A stretch of DNA of 10,760 nucleotides from contig JAFYIC010000167.1 of the NCBI GenBank assembly GCA_017538845.1, positions 1 through 10,760 of the forward strand, given 5' to 3'. The position numbers and the translations under genes were made by a program. Positions 1 through 7,625 of this stretch are shown here, piece after piece; positions within the stretch are counted from its first letter, which is position 1; each line of letters starts with the position of its first letter. This stretch comes from Bacillota bacterium. Its GTDB lineage: Bacteria > Bacillota > Clostridia > Peptostreptococcales > Anaerovoracaceae. Under the pieces are notes generated by a model. The model was not told the origin of the DNA. It worked only from the letters and a program-made list of their open reading frames with translations, and did no database searches.

Positions 1-1391
1 AACTTGACGCGGCTTCCAACAACGGTGTTGAGCACATCCGTGAGCTGAGGGAAAGCGTACAGTATCCGCCGACCGTGGGAAGAAAGAAAGTATACATCAT
101 AGACGAAGTCCACATGCTCTCGAAGGGAGCCTTCAACGCTTTGCTGAAGACTCTGGAGGAGCCGCCGGAAAACGTCATGTTCATACTTGCGACCACAGAA
201 CCGGAAAAACTTCCCTCCACCATACTTTCAAGATGTCTTAAACTTGATTTCAGACGTGTTCCCGAGTCTGTGCTGATCAGCAGCATGGAGAATATATGCA
301 GGGACAAGGGCGTGGAGACAGATCCTGGAGTACTGAACATGATCGCCGCCAACGCGGACGGATCGGTCAGAGACGGACTGAGTCTGCTGGATCAGTGCCT
401 TTCGGCAGGACAGAAACATATAACAAGGGATGACGTACTGGACTTTCTCGGTACATCAGGTGAAGAAGTGTTTATCGAACTGACGGATCACGTGCAGTTC
501 CACAGAACGTCCGATGCGCTTCTTCTCATAGACAGGGCTCTTGCAGACGGAAAAGACGCCAAACAGTTCCTTAAGGACTGGCTGGCTCACTACAGGAATC
601 TGCTCATAGCAAAATACGTAAGACGCCCCGAGGACATGCTTGGAATGTCCTGGGAAAACATAGAGCGGGTGAAAGCCCAGAGCGACTCCATGGACCTTTC
701 GGTAATAACGGGATCCATAAGGCAGCTCTCAGAATCACATTCAGAGGCCAAATGGTCCACACAGCCAAGAGTCATACTGGAACTGTGCGCTGTGAGACTT
801 TCTTCGGGCGGGCAGAATGCAGCCATGCCGGAACAGCAGCAGGTACAGCAGCCTGCGCCTCAGCGTGCACCGCAGACTCCGCAGCAGTCCGGACAGCAGA
901 CACCGCAGCAGGGTCAGACCAGGCCACAGCAGCCTCAGCAGAAGCCACCACAGACACAGCAGCCACAGCAACCTCCTCAGCAGTCACAGCAGCCGCAGCA
1001 ACCGGCACCGCAGCCGCCACAACAGGTACAGCAGAGCGCACCGCAGCCGGCCCCGGTAGACACGGACAGGCTCTGGCATGCGATATTTGAGGACGGGGAA
1101 GCGGCACAGGGAAGTTTCAATCTTCTCAGATCCGGCGCAAAACTTGCCGGAGTAAGTGACGAGAGTTTCGTCGTTGAAGCATCGAGCGTTCCGGTAAAGG
1201 ATTATGTGGAAAAGAACCGGGCTGTGCTGGAAGAACTCATGGCGCGTCACACGGGAAAGAAAAGGATCATGCGCTGCGTCACAGCCGCTTCGGACGGAAG
1301 TGAGGAAGGTGGCGAACCGGCCATGACCGCAGAGGAAAAGGCGGCAAAACTGGGCGATCTCATGGGGATCAAAGTCAGAGTAGACGAGTAA
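1..1391 (+). CDS. dnaX: DNA polymerase III subunit gamma/tau, 5' end missing
   Basis: This is the clamp-loader ATPase subunit of the replicative DNA polymerase III holoenzyme. The reading frame is open from base 3, so the start codon, Walker A loop and zinc module lie outside the window; about 462 codons remain. Seen in order: the LDAASNNGV stretch, the Walker B segment IIDEVHML (nt 96-119), the TTEPEKLPSTILSRC sensor and arginine-finger region (nt 192-236), helical AAA+ lid and collar domains to about nt 820, a Gln/Pro-rich linker (about nt 831-1055), and a C-terminal domain resembling that of other Firmicute tau proteins. The stop is TAA at 1389-1391. I found no E. coli-like AAAAAAG slippery site, so a short gamma form made by frameshifting is not supported. 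The identification is very secure from the AAA+ motifs and the downstream ybaB-recR order. Confidence 0.97.
   Translation, partial: LDAASNNGVEHIRELRESVQYPPTVGRKKVYIIDEVHMLSKGAFNALLKTLEEPPENVMFILATTEPEKLPSTILSRCLKLDFRRVPESVLISSMENICRDKGVETDPGVLNMIAANADGSVRDGLSLLDQCLSAGQKHITRDDVLDFLGTSGEEVFIELTDHVQFHRTSDALLLIDRALADGKDAKQFLKDWLAHYRNLLIAKYVRRPEDMLGMSWENIERVKAQSDSMDLSVITGSIRQLSESHSEAKWSTQPRVILELCAVRLSSGGQNAAMPEQQQVQQPAPQRAPQTPQQSGQQTPQQGQTRPQQPQQKPPQTQQPQQPPQQSQQPQQPAPQPPQQVQQSAPQPAPVDTDRLWHAIFEDGEAAQGSFNLLRSGAKLAGVSDESFVVEASSVPVKDYVEKNRAVLEELMARHTGKKRIMRCVTAASDGSEEGGEPAMTAEEKAAKLGDLMGIKVRVDE
831..1055 (+). repeat. CAG/CCN-rich low-complexity tract encoding the DnaX Gln/Pro linker
   Basis: About 75 consecutive codons are dominated by CAG (Gln) and CCN (Pro). 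I count roughly 35 Gln and 20 Pro, arranged as irregular PQQ, QQP and PQQS units. The tract joins the AAA+/collar part of DnaX to its C-terminal domain. Such linkers are expected to be disordered and flexible. The skewed composition also leaves several alternative frames open on both strands here; none looks like a gene. Confidence 0.85.
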
Positions 1392-1431
1392 AATCAAAAG
1401 ATATCAGATAAACAGATAACCGGAGGAAAAA

Positions 1432-1794
1432 ATGGGTAAAGGAATGAAAGCCGGCAAGAAAAAGAAGCCAAAGCAGGGCGGCGGCAAGGGCAATATGCAG
1501 AAGCAGCTGGCGCAGATGCAGGCTGTCCAGGCTAAGATGGATGAAGTGCAGCAGGAGATAGAGCAGATGGAGACCACTGCCACGTCAGGCGGCGGCGCGG
1601 TATCTGTCACTGTTACGGGAGCAAAGCAGATCAAAGACATAACGATCCAGCAGGACGTAGTCGATCCTGATGATGTTGAAATGCTCCAGGATCTGATAAT
1701 CACAGCTGTCAACGAAGCAATGAGACAGATGGAAGAGATATCAGAAAATGAAATGAACAAGGTTACAGGGGGACTTGGTATACCGGGACTTTAA
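1432..1794 (+). CDS. ybaB: YbaB/EbfC family nucleoid-associated protein
   Basis: This is a small DNA-binding protein (120 residues) of the YbaB/EbfC family, which forms tweezer-shaped dimers on DNA and is typically encoded between dnaX and recR. The family signature is the amphipathic helix rich in Gln, Met and Lys (about residues 19-47), then the [20 protein letters not shown] beta-sheet segment (about 53-72) and a C-terminal helix with [10 protein letters not shown]. The ATG is preceded by GGAGG at about 1422-1426, which supports this start. The first ~18 residues form a Lys/Gly-rich basic extension ([13 protein letters not shown]) that may add DNA affinity; that is inference. It lies 40 bases after dnaX and 2 bases before recR, so co-transcription is likely. 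Confidence 0.93.
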   Translation: MGKGMKAGKKKKPKQGGGKGNMQKQLAQMQAVQAKMDEVQQEIEQMETTATSGGGAVSVTVTGAKQIKDITIQQDVVDPDDVEMLQDLIITAVNEAMRQMEEISENEMNKVTGGLGIPGL

Positions 1795-1796
1795 AA

Positions 1797-2396
1797 ATGA
1801 ATCAGTATGCGAAACCACTGAACAAATTGATAAGCGAACTGTCCAAGCTTCCGGGCATAGGCGGAAAGACTGCTCAGAGGCTTGCTTTTCATATCCTGTC
1901 GATGGACAGAAAAGGGGCTGACGCCCTTGCGGATTCCATCCGCGACGCCAGAGACAAGATGAAATACTGTTCTGTCTGCGGCAACCTCACAGACGAGGAT
2001 CCCTGCGGCATGTGCCGGGATCCGAAGAGGAGAGACGACGTGATCTGCGTAGTCGAATCCCCCAGGGATGTGGCTGCGATGGAACGCATAAAGGAATTCA
2101 AAGGCAGATATCATGTACTTCACGGCGCGATCTCGCCTATGGAAGGGATCGGACCGGATGATATAAATCTCAAAAGCCTTATTATCAGACTCCAGAACGA
2201 GGATATCAAAGAAGTCATCATCGCAACGAATCCGACGATAGAGGGTGAGGCTACCGCTATGTACATAGCCAAGCTGATCAAACCATCGGGGATCAAAGTC
2301 ACGCGCATCGCCCACGGCGTGCCCGTAGGCGGGGATCTGGATTTTGCCGATGAGATAACACTGCTCAAAGCTATGGAAGGCCGCAGGGAACTCTGA
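1797..2396 (+). CDS. recR: Recombination mediator protein RecR
   Basis: RecR acts with RecF and RecO to load RecA at single-strand gaps during recombinational repair. The 199-residue length is typical. Seen in order: an N-terminal helix-hairpin-helix with [13 protein letters not shown] (residues 18-30), a C4 zinc finger with C58, C61, C70 and C73, a Toprim domain from about residue 81 ([10 protein letters not shown]) through [10 protein letters not shown] (145-154), and the conserved C-terminal [14 protein letters not shown] segment. The ATG follows the ybaB stop by only 2 bases. No strong Shine-Dalgarno sits at the usual distance, so translation may be coupled to ybaB. All key residues are present and the gene appears intact. 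Confidence 0.97.
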   Translation: MNQYAKPLNKLISELSKLPGIGGKTAQRLAFHILSMDRKGADALADSIRDARDKMKYCSVCGNLTDEDPCGMCRDPKRRDDVICVVESPRDVAAMERIKEFKGRYHVLHGAISPMEGIGPDDINLKSLIIRLQNEDIKEVIIATNPTIEGEATAMYIAKLIKPSGIKVTRIAHGVPVGGDLDFADEITLLKAMEGRREL

Positions 2397-2430
2397 TAGA
2401 ACCCGGAAGGCCGTTAATCGGAGTCTTTTT
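2390..2430 (+). promoter_or_regulatory. Hairpin across the recR stop and permease ribosome binding site
   Basis: ACTCTGAT (2390-2397, containing the recR stop) can pair with ATCGGAGT (2417-2424) with one G-U wobble. A small inner CGG/CCG pairing (2404-2406 with 2411-2413) is also possible, and CTTTTT follows. The 3' arm contains GGAG (2420-2423), the likely ribosome binding site for the permease ATG at 2433. It could be a weak terminator or a structure that couples permease translation to recR. This is inference from base pairing alone. Confidence 0.3.
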
Positions 2431-2432
2431 AC

Positions 2433-3776
2433 ATGTCAGATAAAAGAATCACAGAAGAGACCGCAGCCCACGGGCTGAAAATAAAGGACGTGAAACTGCC
2501 TGTCGCGGTTTTCATGGTATTTTCACTGTGCGCAGGCGGAGCATACGGAGTAGAGGAGATAATACCCGAATCAGGACCGGGGCTCACTCTGCTTCTTCTT
2601 ATAGTGGTTCCCATAATCTGGAGCATCCCTCTGGGGCTGGTCTCATCGGAGCTCGGTTCGGCCAGACCTGAAGAAGGAGGCTACTACAAATGGGTCCAGG
2701 AGGCCTTCGGCGAGTACTGGGGATTCCAGGCCGGATGGTGGAGGACCATTTCCATCTATATAGACAACACTCTTTACGTGATCCTGGCCGGAGGATATCT
2801 GGCCAACGGATTCGGTCTTTCAGGCACCTGGGAGACCATATTCAAATTCGCCATAATCATAATATTCACATACATCAATATCCGGGGAGCCAAAGACGTG
2901 GGCATGGTGACGTCCATCATGTCGGCTCTTGTCATCATCGCTTTTGCGCTGGTGGCTCTGTGCGGGTTCCTCAACTGGCAGTCGGATCCGTTCCTGCCAT
3001 TTACGGCTGCGGGCGACGTGCCGGCAAGCGAGATCCCTGTGCAGGATATGGTCTATTATCTGGGGAACGGTCTTGCCCTCACCATGTGGATGTATTCAGG
3101 ATATGAGTCCATGTCCACCATGGCGGGAGAGATCAAGAACCCGCAGCTCATACCGAAAGCCACGATGATAGCTATTCCCGTGATCATTGCCATCTACATC
3201 CTTCCGACCATGTCGGGCCTGGCTTCTGTTGGAAGATGGGAAGAGTGGGGCACGGACATAGGCACCATCGGATACCACACTCCGGCCATGGAATTCTGGG
3301 GAGTGGGTTTCGGTCTGTTCTTCGTTGTGGTGGCCATCATAGCCCAGTGCGCCATATATAACACGTACATGGCATCGGGGACCAGAGGGTTCTTCGCTCT
3401 GGCTGACGATTATCTGGCGCCTCCTTTCCTGGTAAAGTGCGATAGGAAATACGGAGTGCCGTACAACGCTGTGATCTCAATGGCCATAGTCAACATGCTG
3501 CTCTGTATGTTCTCATTCAAGGTAGTCGTGGTAGTGGACGTATTCCTTCTGATCTCGGCTTATATAATGATATTCTTCGCGGCCGTCAAACTGAGGAAGA
3601 AGATACCGAAGGAAGAGTACAAATTCAGGATACCGGGCGGACAGGGGTTATTTGTCGCAATGTGCGTCATACCGGTGATCGTAACTTTCGCGGCATTCTT
3701 CATAAACGGTACAGACTACTTCATAGGAGGTATGGTGGGCATAATTTCCGGACCTGTGATGTACATAATCTGGTGA
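2433..3776 (+). CDS. APC-superfamily amino acid/polyamine permease, truncated by a frameshift
   Basis: This is an inner-membrane secondary transporter of the amino acid-polyamine-organocation superfamily. The frame encodes 447 residues with about 12 hydrophobic segments. The GGAYGVEE motif in TM1 (about residues 30-38) resembles the unwound substrate-binding loop of APC proteins, especially polyamine-type permeases. Other supports are the SELGSARPEEGGYYKWV loop, YSGYESMSTMAGEIKNPQ after TM6, and a polar KLRKKIPKEEYKFRIPGG loop before the last helices. The ATG at 2433 has GGAG nine bases upstream. The frame ends at TGA 3774-3776 right after a hydrophobic helix, while about 109 plausible C-terminal codons continue in the -1 frame. 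The substrate cannot be assigned from the sequence. Confidence 0.8.
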   Translation: MSDKRITEETAAHGLKIKDVKLPVAVFMVFSLCAGGAYGVEEIIPESGPGLTLLLLIVVPIIWSIPLGLVSSELGSARPEEGGYYKWVQEAFGEYWGFQAGWWRTISIYIDNTLYVILAGGYLANGFGLSGTWETIFKFAIIIIFTYINIRGAKDVGMVTSIMSALVIIAFALVALCGFLNWQSDPFLPFTAAGDVPASEIPVQDMVYYLGNGLALTMWMYSGYESMSTMAGEIKNPQLIPKATMIAIPVIIAIYILPTMSGLASVGRWEEWGTDIGTIGYHTPAMEFWGVGFGLFFVVVAIIAQCAIYNTYMASGTRGFFALADDYLAPPFLVKCDRKYGVPYNAVISMAIVNMLLCMFSFKVVVVVDVFLLISAYIMIFFAAVKLRKKIPKEEYKFRIPGGQGLFVAMCVIPVIVTFAAFFINGTDYFIGGMVGIISGPVMYIIW

Positions 3777-4102
3777 GGAAATACGGCGGGCTCAGCAGGA
3801 AGGATCCGGCGCTTTATCCGGTGGATGAAAAAACCGGTCTTGCAAAAGGCGACGTGAAGAGGATGTCCTTCAACGCGCTGATCATCGCGATCATGGGATT
3901 CATCGCGGTACCATGGCTCAGATGGTTCGAAGGCGACTGGGGCGCCGAATACTACGCGGAGACTTATGACAGCGGTATCACAAACGTGCTTTTCGGTAAC
4001 TTCGACGGAATGATAAACGCCATACTTGTGGCGACCGTGCTCTTCGCCGTTGCGGCAGCCGTTTTATACGTGATCCACAGGAAAAGAGAAAGCAGGGCGT
4101 AA
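3773..4102 (+). pseudogene. Displaced C-terminal part of the APC permease (-1 frame)
   Basis: From about base 3773 the -1 frame reads VRKYGGLSRKDPALYPVDEK and continues for about 109 codons to TAA at 4100-4102. It has a charged cytoplasmic-type loop, then two hydrophobic segments (FNALIIAIMGFIAVPWL and NAILVATVLFAVAAAVLYVI) and a basic end, as expected for the tail of the permease just upstream. Upstream of 3773 this frame is Arg/His-rich and not membrane-like, so the real protein switches frame at about 3771-3776. Adding one G to the GG at 3772-3773 would give one continuous protein of about 556 residues. A GTG at 3773 overlaps the upstream stop as GTGA, so separate translation by reinitiation is a less likely alternative. 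Confidence 0.7.
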
Positions 4103-4157
4103 AACCGCGGAAAAGCAGAAAGACAACGCTCTGACAGCCAAAGGAAAAAGCACCGTG

Positions 4158-4188
4158 AACACTTTCCCGGAAGGGGAAGTGTTTTTTT
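4158..4188 (+). terminator. Intrinsic terminator after the permease
   Basis: AACACTTTCCC (4158-4168) pairs with GGGGAAGTGTT (4173-4183) through 11 pairs with one G-U wobble, closed by a GGAA (GNRA) tetraloop. A run of seven T (4182-4188) follows. It sits 56 bases after the end of the permease reading frame and before the ech promoter, so it separates the two transcription units. Confidence 0.9.
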
Positions 4189-4208
4189 ACCCCCCTAAGG
4201 GGATAAAA
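4185..4208 (+). other. Second hairpin directly after the terminator
   Basis: TTTTACCCC (4185-4193) can pair with GGGG(A)TAAAA (4199-4208) with one bulged A and loop CCTAA. It shares the T-run of the terminator and ends just before the -35 box of the ech promoter. No T-run follows it, so it is not a second terminator on this strand. Its role is unknown. Confidence 0.35.
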
Positions 4209-4211
4209 GAC

Positions 4212-4240
4212 TTGAAAAATCAACCTCGAATTGTTAGAAT
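4212..4240 (+). promoter_or_regulatory. Sigma-A-type promoter of the ech operon
   Basis: A -35 box TTGAAA (4212-4217) and a -10 box TAGAAT (4235-4240) are separated by exactly 17 bases. Both match the housekeeping consensus at five of six positions. The predicted start of transcription is near 4247, giving a leader of about 40 bases. The placement between a strong terminator and the first ech gene supports it. A weaker overlapping alternative is TTGTTA (4231-4236) with TATAGC (4254-4259). Confidence 0.7.
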
Positions 4241-4274
4241 AAAGTCGTAGTTTTATAGCGTATATTTAATATGT

Positions 4275-4280
4275 AGGAGG
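4275..4280 (+). promoter_or_regulatory. Ribosome binding site of echA
   Basis: A perfect AGGAGG lies five bases before the ATG at 4286. It fixes the start of the first operon gene and implies efficient translation. Confidence 0.85.
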
Positions 4281-4285
4281 ATTAA

Positions 4286-6250
4286 ATGGGCACTATATTT
4301 TTTCTGATCTTGTTTCCGACAGTAGTTGCCATCTTACTTTTAGTTCTCAAGGCTGACGCTGCAAGGGACATAGTGGTAAAGATTGCTTGCGCCGCAATAG
4401 CTGCAGGCTCGATTTACCTCGCAGTCCAGTACTTCACGAAAGGTACGCAGTATTTCGATTTCGAAAGCCACGCAGTCAATATGACGATGATGGTTATCGA
4501 AATAATACTGGCTGTTATCATCGTTGTACTTGCAATCAGGTACAAGAAGATACTTGCCGCGATACTGGCCATCGCCCAGACACCGCTGGTGTGCTGGTTC
4601 GAGCTGACTAAAGGTCATGACATCGAAGTCGCAAACAACCTTTACTTTGACAGACTGTCAATGATCATGGTGCTGATTATCGGCATCGTGGGAAGTCTTA
4701 TCTGCCTGTATGCAATCGGCTACATGAAAGACTTCCAGCACCATCACGCAGGTGCACCGGACAGAAGACCTTGGTTCTTCTTCCTGTTGTTCCTTTTCCT
4801 GGCAGCAATGACAGGACTCGTAACATCGAACAACCTGATCTGGATGTACTTCTTCTGGGAGATCACATCACTCTGTTCCTTCCTGCTCATCGGTTACAAT
4901 GGGCTTTTCCACAAAGAAGAGAACGAAGACAAAGTTGCTACTAACAACGCATTCAGAGCGCTGATCATGAACCTTGGCGGCGGTCTGGGATTCGCAGTTG
5001 CGATCGTTTATCTGGGCACATACGGAGGCACCATCGAACTGAACAAGCTGCTCGCAATGGGCAATGCTTCACAGGTGGCAGTCATCGTTGCTGCATTCCT
5101 CGCATTCGCAGGAATCACCAAGGCAGCTCAGATGCCGTTCAACAGCTGGCTCCTCGGAGCTATGGTAGCGCCAACCCCGACATCGGCATTGCTCCATTCA
5201 TCAACAATGGTTAAGGCCGGCGTATTCCTCATCATCAAACTTGCTCCGGTCCTCAACGGAAACTATGCAGGTTTCATGACGATGATGGTCGGAGGTATCA
5301 CATTCCTGCTTGCATCCTTCTCAGCGATCTCGCAGAGCAACGGCAAACGCGTACTTGCGTACTCGACCATTGCTAACCTGGGACTGATCGTTGTCTGCGG
5401 AGGCATCGGAACAGCCGGAGCTGTATGGGCCGGAACAATGCTCATCATATTCCACGCTGTTACCAAGTCACTCCTGTTCCTCTGCGTAGGTACAGCGGAG
5501 CACAACGTAGGCAGCAGGGATATCGAAGATCTGGACGGACTCTTCGGCAAGATGCCGAGACTGGCAATGTTCATGATGATAGGTATCGCAGGAATGTTCC
5601 TTGCTCCATTCGGAATGTTGATTTCCAAGTGGGCAGCAATGGTAGCATTCGTAAATGCGCCGAGTATGTTTGGATTTGAAAATATACTTCTCATCGGCAT
5701 CATCTGCTTCGGAAGTGCGGCGACCGCTTTCTACTGGGTAAAATGGCTCGGCAAGATGGCGGCTGTAGTTGCCGGCACCAAGAACATACAGCAGAATGTA
5801 CACGGAAGCGAGTGGTTCGCACAGGGTACGCTGGTAGCGCTTACCATAATCGTATGCCTGCTGTTCCCATTCATTTCAAGCAAGATCATAGTTCCGTACC
5901 TGAACGAAACGTTCGGCGGTATCGCAGACCTTGCTATCTCATCGACTAACATGATCATCATGTGTATCATGGTAGCTGTAATACTTCTCCTGATCGTATT
6001 CTTCTTCGGAAGGACCAACAAGAAGATCGTCAACATCTATCTTTCAGGCGTAAACGAGGGAGACAACCTGCAGTTCGAAGATGCTTTCAAGGCTCCAAAG
6101 CCGCTGGCACTGAGAAACTGGTACATGGACAGCTACTTCGGTGAGAAGAAGATGAACGTGATAGGTGATATCCTTTCATCCGTGGCCATAATATATGTAC
6201 TTGGAATGATCATAGGATTTGTGATCGGCGGAATAGGAGGTGGCATGTAA
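4286..6250 (+). CDS. echA: Ech hydrogenase subunit EchA (NuoL/MrpA-like ion-pumping membrane subunit)
   Basis: This is the large antiporter-like membrane subunit of the energy-converting hydrogenase, homologous to NuoL of complex I and to Mrp antiporter subunits. It carries H+ or Na+ across the membrane, driven by electron flow in the peripheral arm. The 654 residues form many hydrophobic segments. Residues of the ion channel can be seen: E192 in FFWEITSLCSFLLIGYN (TM5-like), K279 in AGITKAAQMPFNSWLLGAM (TM7-like), H304 in ALLHSSTMVKAG, H390 and K394 in FHAVTKSLLFLC, and K448 in the TM12-like SKWA segment. The C-terminal third has extra membrane segments and a cytoplasmic loop before the final helix. 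The stop TAA overlaps the echB start by one base (TAATG). It could be called HyfB/HycC-like, but the six-gene context marks it as Ech. Confidence 0.93.
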   Translation: MGTIFFLILFPTVVAILLLVLKADAARDIVVKIACAAIAAGSIYLAVQYFTKGTQYFDFESHAVNMTMMVIEIILAVIIVVLAIRYKKILAAILAIAQTPLVCWFELTKGHDIEVANNLYFDRLSMIMVLIIGIVGSLICLYAIGYMKDFQHHHAGAPDRRPWFFFLLFLFLAAMTGLVTSNNLIWMYFFWEITSLCSFLLIGYNGLFHKEENEDKVATNNAFRALIMNLGGGLGFAVAIVYLGTYGGTIELNKLLAMGNASQVAVIVAAFLAFAGITKAAQMPFNSWLLGAMVAPTPTSALLHSSTMVKAGVFLIIKLAPVLNGNYAGFMTMMVGGITFLLASFSAISQSNGKRVLAYSTIANLGLIVVCGGIGTAGAVWAGTMLIIFHAVTKSLLFLCVGTAEHNVGSRDIEDLDGLFGKMPRLAMFMMIGIAGMFLAPFGMLISKWAAMVAFVNAPSMFGFENILLIGIICFGSAATAFYWVKWLGKMAAVVAGTKNIQQNVHGSEWFAQGTLVALTIIVCLLFPFISSKIIVPYLNETFGGIADLAISSTNMIIMCIMVAVILLLIVFFFGRTNKKIVNIYLSGVNEGDNLQFEDAFKAPKPLALRNWYMDSYFGEKKMNVIGDILSSVAIIYVLGMIIGFVIGGIGGGM

Positions 6251-7131
6251 TGAACGGATACGTAACAATGATCATATTCGTGGTTGCTTACCTCGTACTG
6301 GCACCATTTGTTGGCGGACTTCTGGCAGGTATCGACAGAAAGATCACAGCCAGGATGCAGGGCAGAGTTGGCCCTCCGATCCTTCAGCCGTTCTATGATG
6401 TAGGCAAGCTGTTCGAAAAAGAACCGATAACGGTAAACAAGGTACAGGATTTCTATGTACTTTGCTTCTTCATATTCATACTGGCAACAGGAGCATTCTT
6501 CTTCGCAGGACTGAATCTGCTGCTGGTAATATTCACACTTACGATCGCGAGCGTATTCCTTATCGTCGGCGCGTTCTCATCCAACTCACCTTACGCACAG
6601 GTAGGTGCTGAGAGAGAACTGCTCCAGATGATGGCGTATGAGCCTATGGTACTGCTCACAGCAATAGGCTTCTACATCTTCAGCGGAAGCTTCGATGTAA
6701 GCGCGATAGTGAATCTCTCCGGAATGCCGTTCTTCTATCTGATAGGCATATTCGTAGGATTCGTATTCATACTGACTATCAAGTTCAGAAAGTCACCTTT
6801 CGACCTGTCCATGTCACACCATGCACATCAGGAACTGGTCAAAGGTCTGGTTACCGAGTATTCGGGCAAGACTCTCGGACTTATAGAGATAGCTCACTGG
6901 TATGAGAACATATTCCTGCTTGGATTCGTGTTCCTGTTCTTCTGCAACGGAACATGGTGGGGATATCTGATCGGTGTAGTTGTTTGTCTGGCAGCATACT
7001 TCCTCGAAGTTCTGATCGACAACAGCTTTGCAAGAATGAAGTGGCAGGTAGCCATCAACTCCGCATGGATCGTAGCTCTGTGCCTTGGCATCGGTAACCT
7101 GTTCATTCTGAAATTCTTATTGATGGTATAG
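6250..7131 (+). CDS. echB: Ech hydrogenase subunit EchB (NuoH-like membrane subunit)
   Basis: This is the membrane anchor that links the peripheral arm to the ion-pumping arm, homologous to NuoH of complex I and HycD/HyfC of formate hydrogenlyase. It has 293 residues and about eight membrane segments. Family signatures are GRVGPPILQPFYDVGKLFEKE (38-58, the cytoplasmic loop next to the proximal cluster), GAERELLQMMAYEP (119-132, with conserved acidic and Arg residues), and KSPFDLSMSHHAHQELVKGL (181-200), followed by TEYSGKTLGLIEIAHWYE. Acidic and His residues in these loops are thought to couple redox change to ion movement in this family. The ATG overlaps the echA stop by one base, indicating translational coupling. 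Confidence 0.95.
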   Translation: MNGYVTMIIFVVAYLVLAPFVGGLLAGIDRKITARMQGRVGPPILQPFYDVGKLFEKEPITVNKVQDFYVLCFFIFILATGAFFFAGLNLLLVIFTLTIASVFLIVGAFSSNSPYAQVGAERELLQMMAYEPMVLLTAIGFYIFSGSFDVSAIVNLSGMPFFYLIGIFVGFVFILTIKFRKSPFDLSMSHHAHQELVKGLVTEYSGKTLGLIEIAHWYENIFLLGFVFLFFCNGTWWGYLIGVVVCLAAYFLEVLIDNSFARMKWQVAINSAWIVALCLGIGNLFILKFLLMV

Positions 7132-7135
7132 GAGG
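7130..7135 (+). promoter_or_regulatory. Ribosome binding site that decides the echC start
   Basis: AGGAGG overlaps the last two bases of the echB stop and lies seven bases before ATG 7143. It is only one base before the upstream GTG at 7137, which is too close. The ATG at 7143 is therefore the better start. Confidence 0.75.
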
Positions 7136-7142
7136 TGTGGAG

Positions 7143-7625
7143 ATGGCATATGTAACCAAATCACCATGGGTCATCCACTACGACGGTTCCAGTTGTAACG
7201 GATGTGACATAGAAGTACTCGCATGCCTTACACCGATGTACGACGTAGAGCGTTTCGGTATCATCAATACCGGTAACCCAAAGCATGCGGATGTATTTCT
7301 CGTAACAGGTTCTGTAAATGAGCAGAACAAAGAAGTCGTTAAGCAGATATACGAGCAGATGCCTGAACCGAAGGCAGTCGTAGCGATAGGTATATGTGCC
7401 TGCAACGGCGGAATATTCAAAGAATGCTATAACGTCCAGGGCGGCGTCGACACGGTAATTCCTGTTGACTGCTACGTACCGGGATGTGCGGCAAGACCGG
7501 AAGCTATAATCGACGGCGTTGTAGCGGGACTGGGAGTGCTGGCTGCCAAGCGTGAAGCTATGGCAAAAGGCGGAAGCATTCCTGCACCTGAGGCGCCGGC
7601 TGAAGAGGGAAAGGAGGAAGCGTAA
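7143..7625 (+). CDS. echC: Ech hydrogenase small subunit EchC (NuoB-like, proximal [4Fe-4S])
   Basis: This is the small [NiFe]-hydrogenase subunit, homologous to NuoB of complex I. It holds the [4Fe-4S] cluster closest to the active site and passes electrons between EchF and EchE. From ATG 7143 it has 160 residues. Likely cluster ligands are C18 and C21 in SSCNGCDIEVLACLTPMYD, C85 in IGICACNGG, and C115 in YVPGCAARPEA. The surrounding residues fit the Ech branch; the extra two clusters of standard hydrogenase small subunits are absent, as usual for group 4. The last ~18 residues form a Pro/Glu-rich tail (PAPEAPAEEGKEEA), probably disordered. A GTG start at 7137 would add only two residues and lies too close to the ribosome binding site. 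Confidence 0.95.
   Translation: MAYVTKSPWVIHYDGSSCNGCDIEVLACLTPMYDVERFGIINTGNPKHADVFLVTGSVNEQNKEVVKQIYEQMPEPKAVVAIGICACNGGIFKECYNVQGGVDTVIPVDCYVPGCAARPEAIIDGVVAGLGVLAAKREAMAKGGSIPAPEAPAEEGKEEA

Noticed and set aside
752..1107. Several overlapping open frames on both strands, rich in Ala/Thr, Ser/Arg or Leu
   Set aside because: They arise from the CAG/CCN composition of the dnaX linker and have no start signals or known domains.
1325..1391. Programmed frameshift site in dnaX giving a short gamma form
   Set aside because: The A-rich runs near the 3' end lack an AAAAAAG-type heptamer and a clear downstream stem.
1791..2315. 174-codon open frame on the - strand
   Set aside because: It is antisense to recR, whose motifs are complete, and its composition is not protein-like.
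4231..4244. TTGTTAGAATAAAG as a Rex redox-repressor site over the ech -10 box
   Set aside because: Only the left half resembles the Rex consensus TTGTTAANNNNTTAACAA; the right half is missing.
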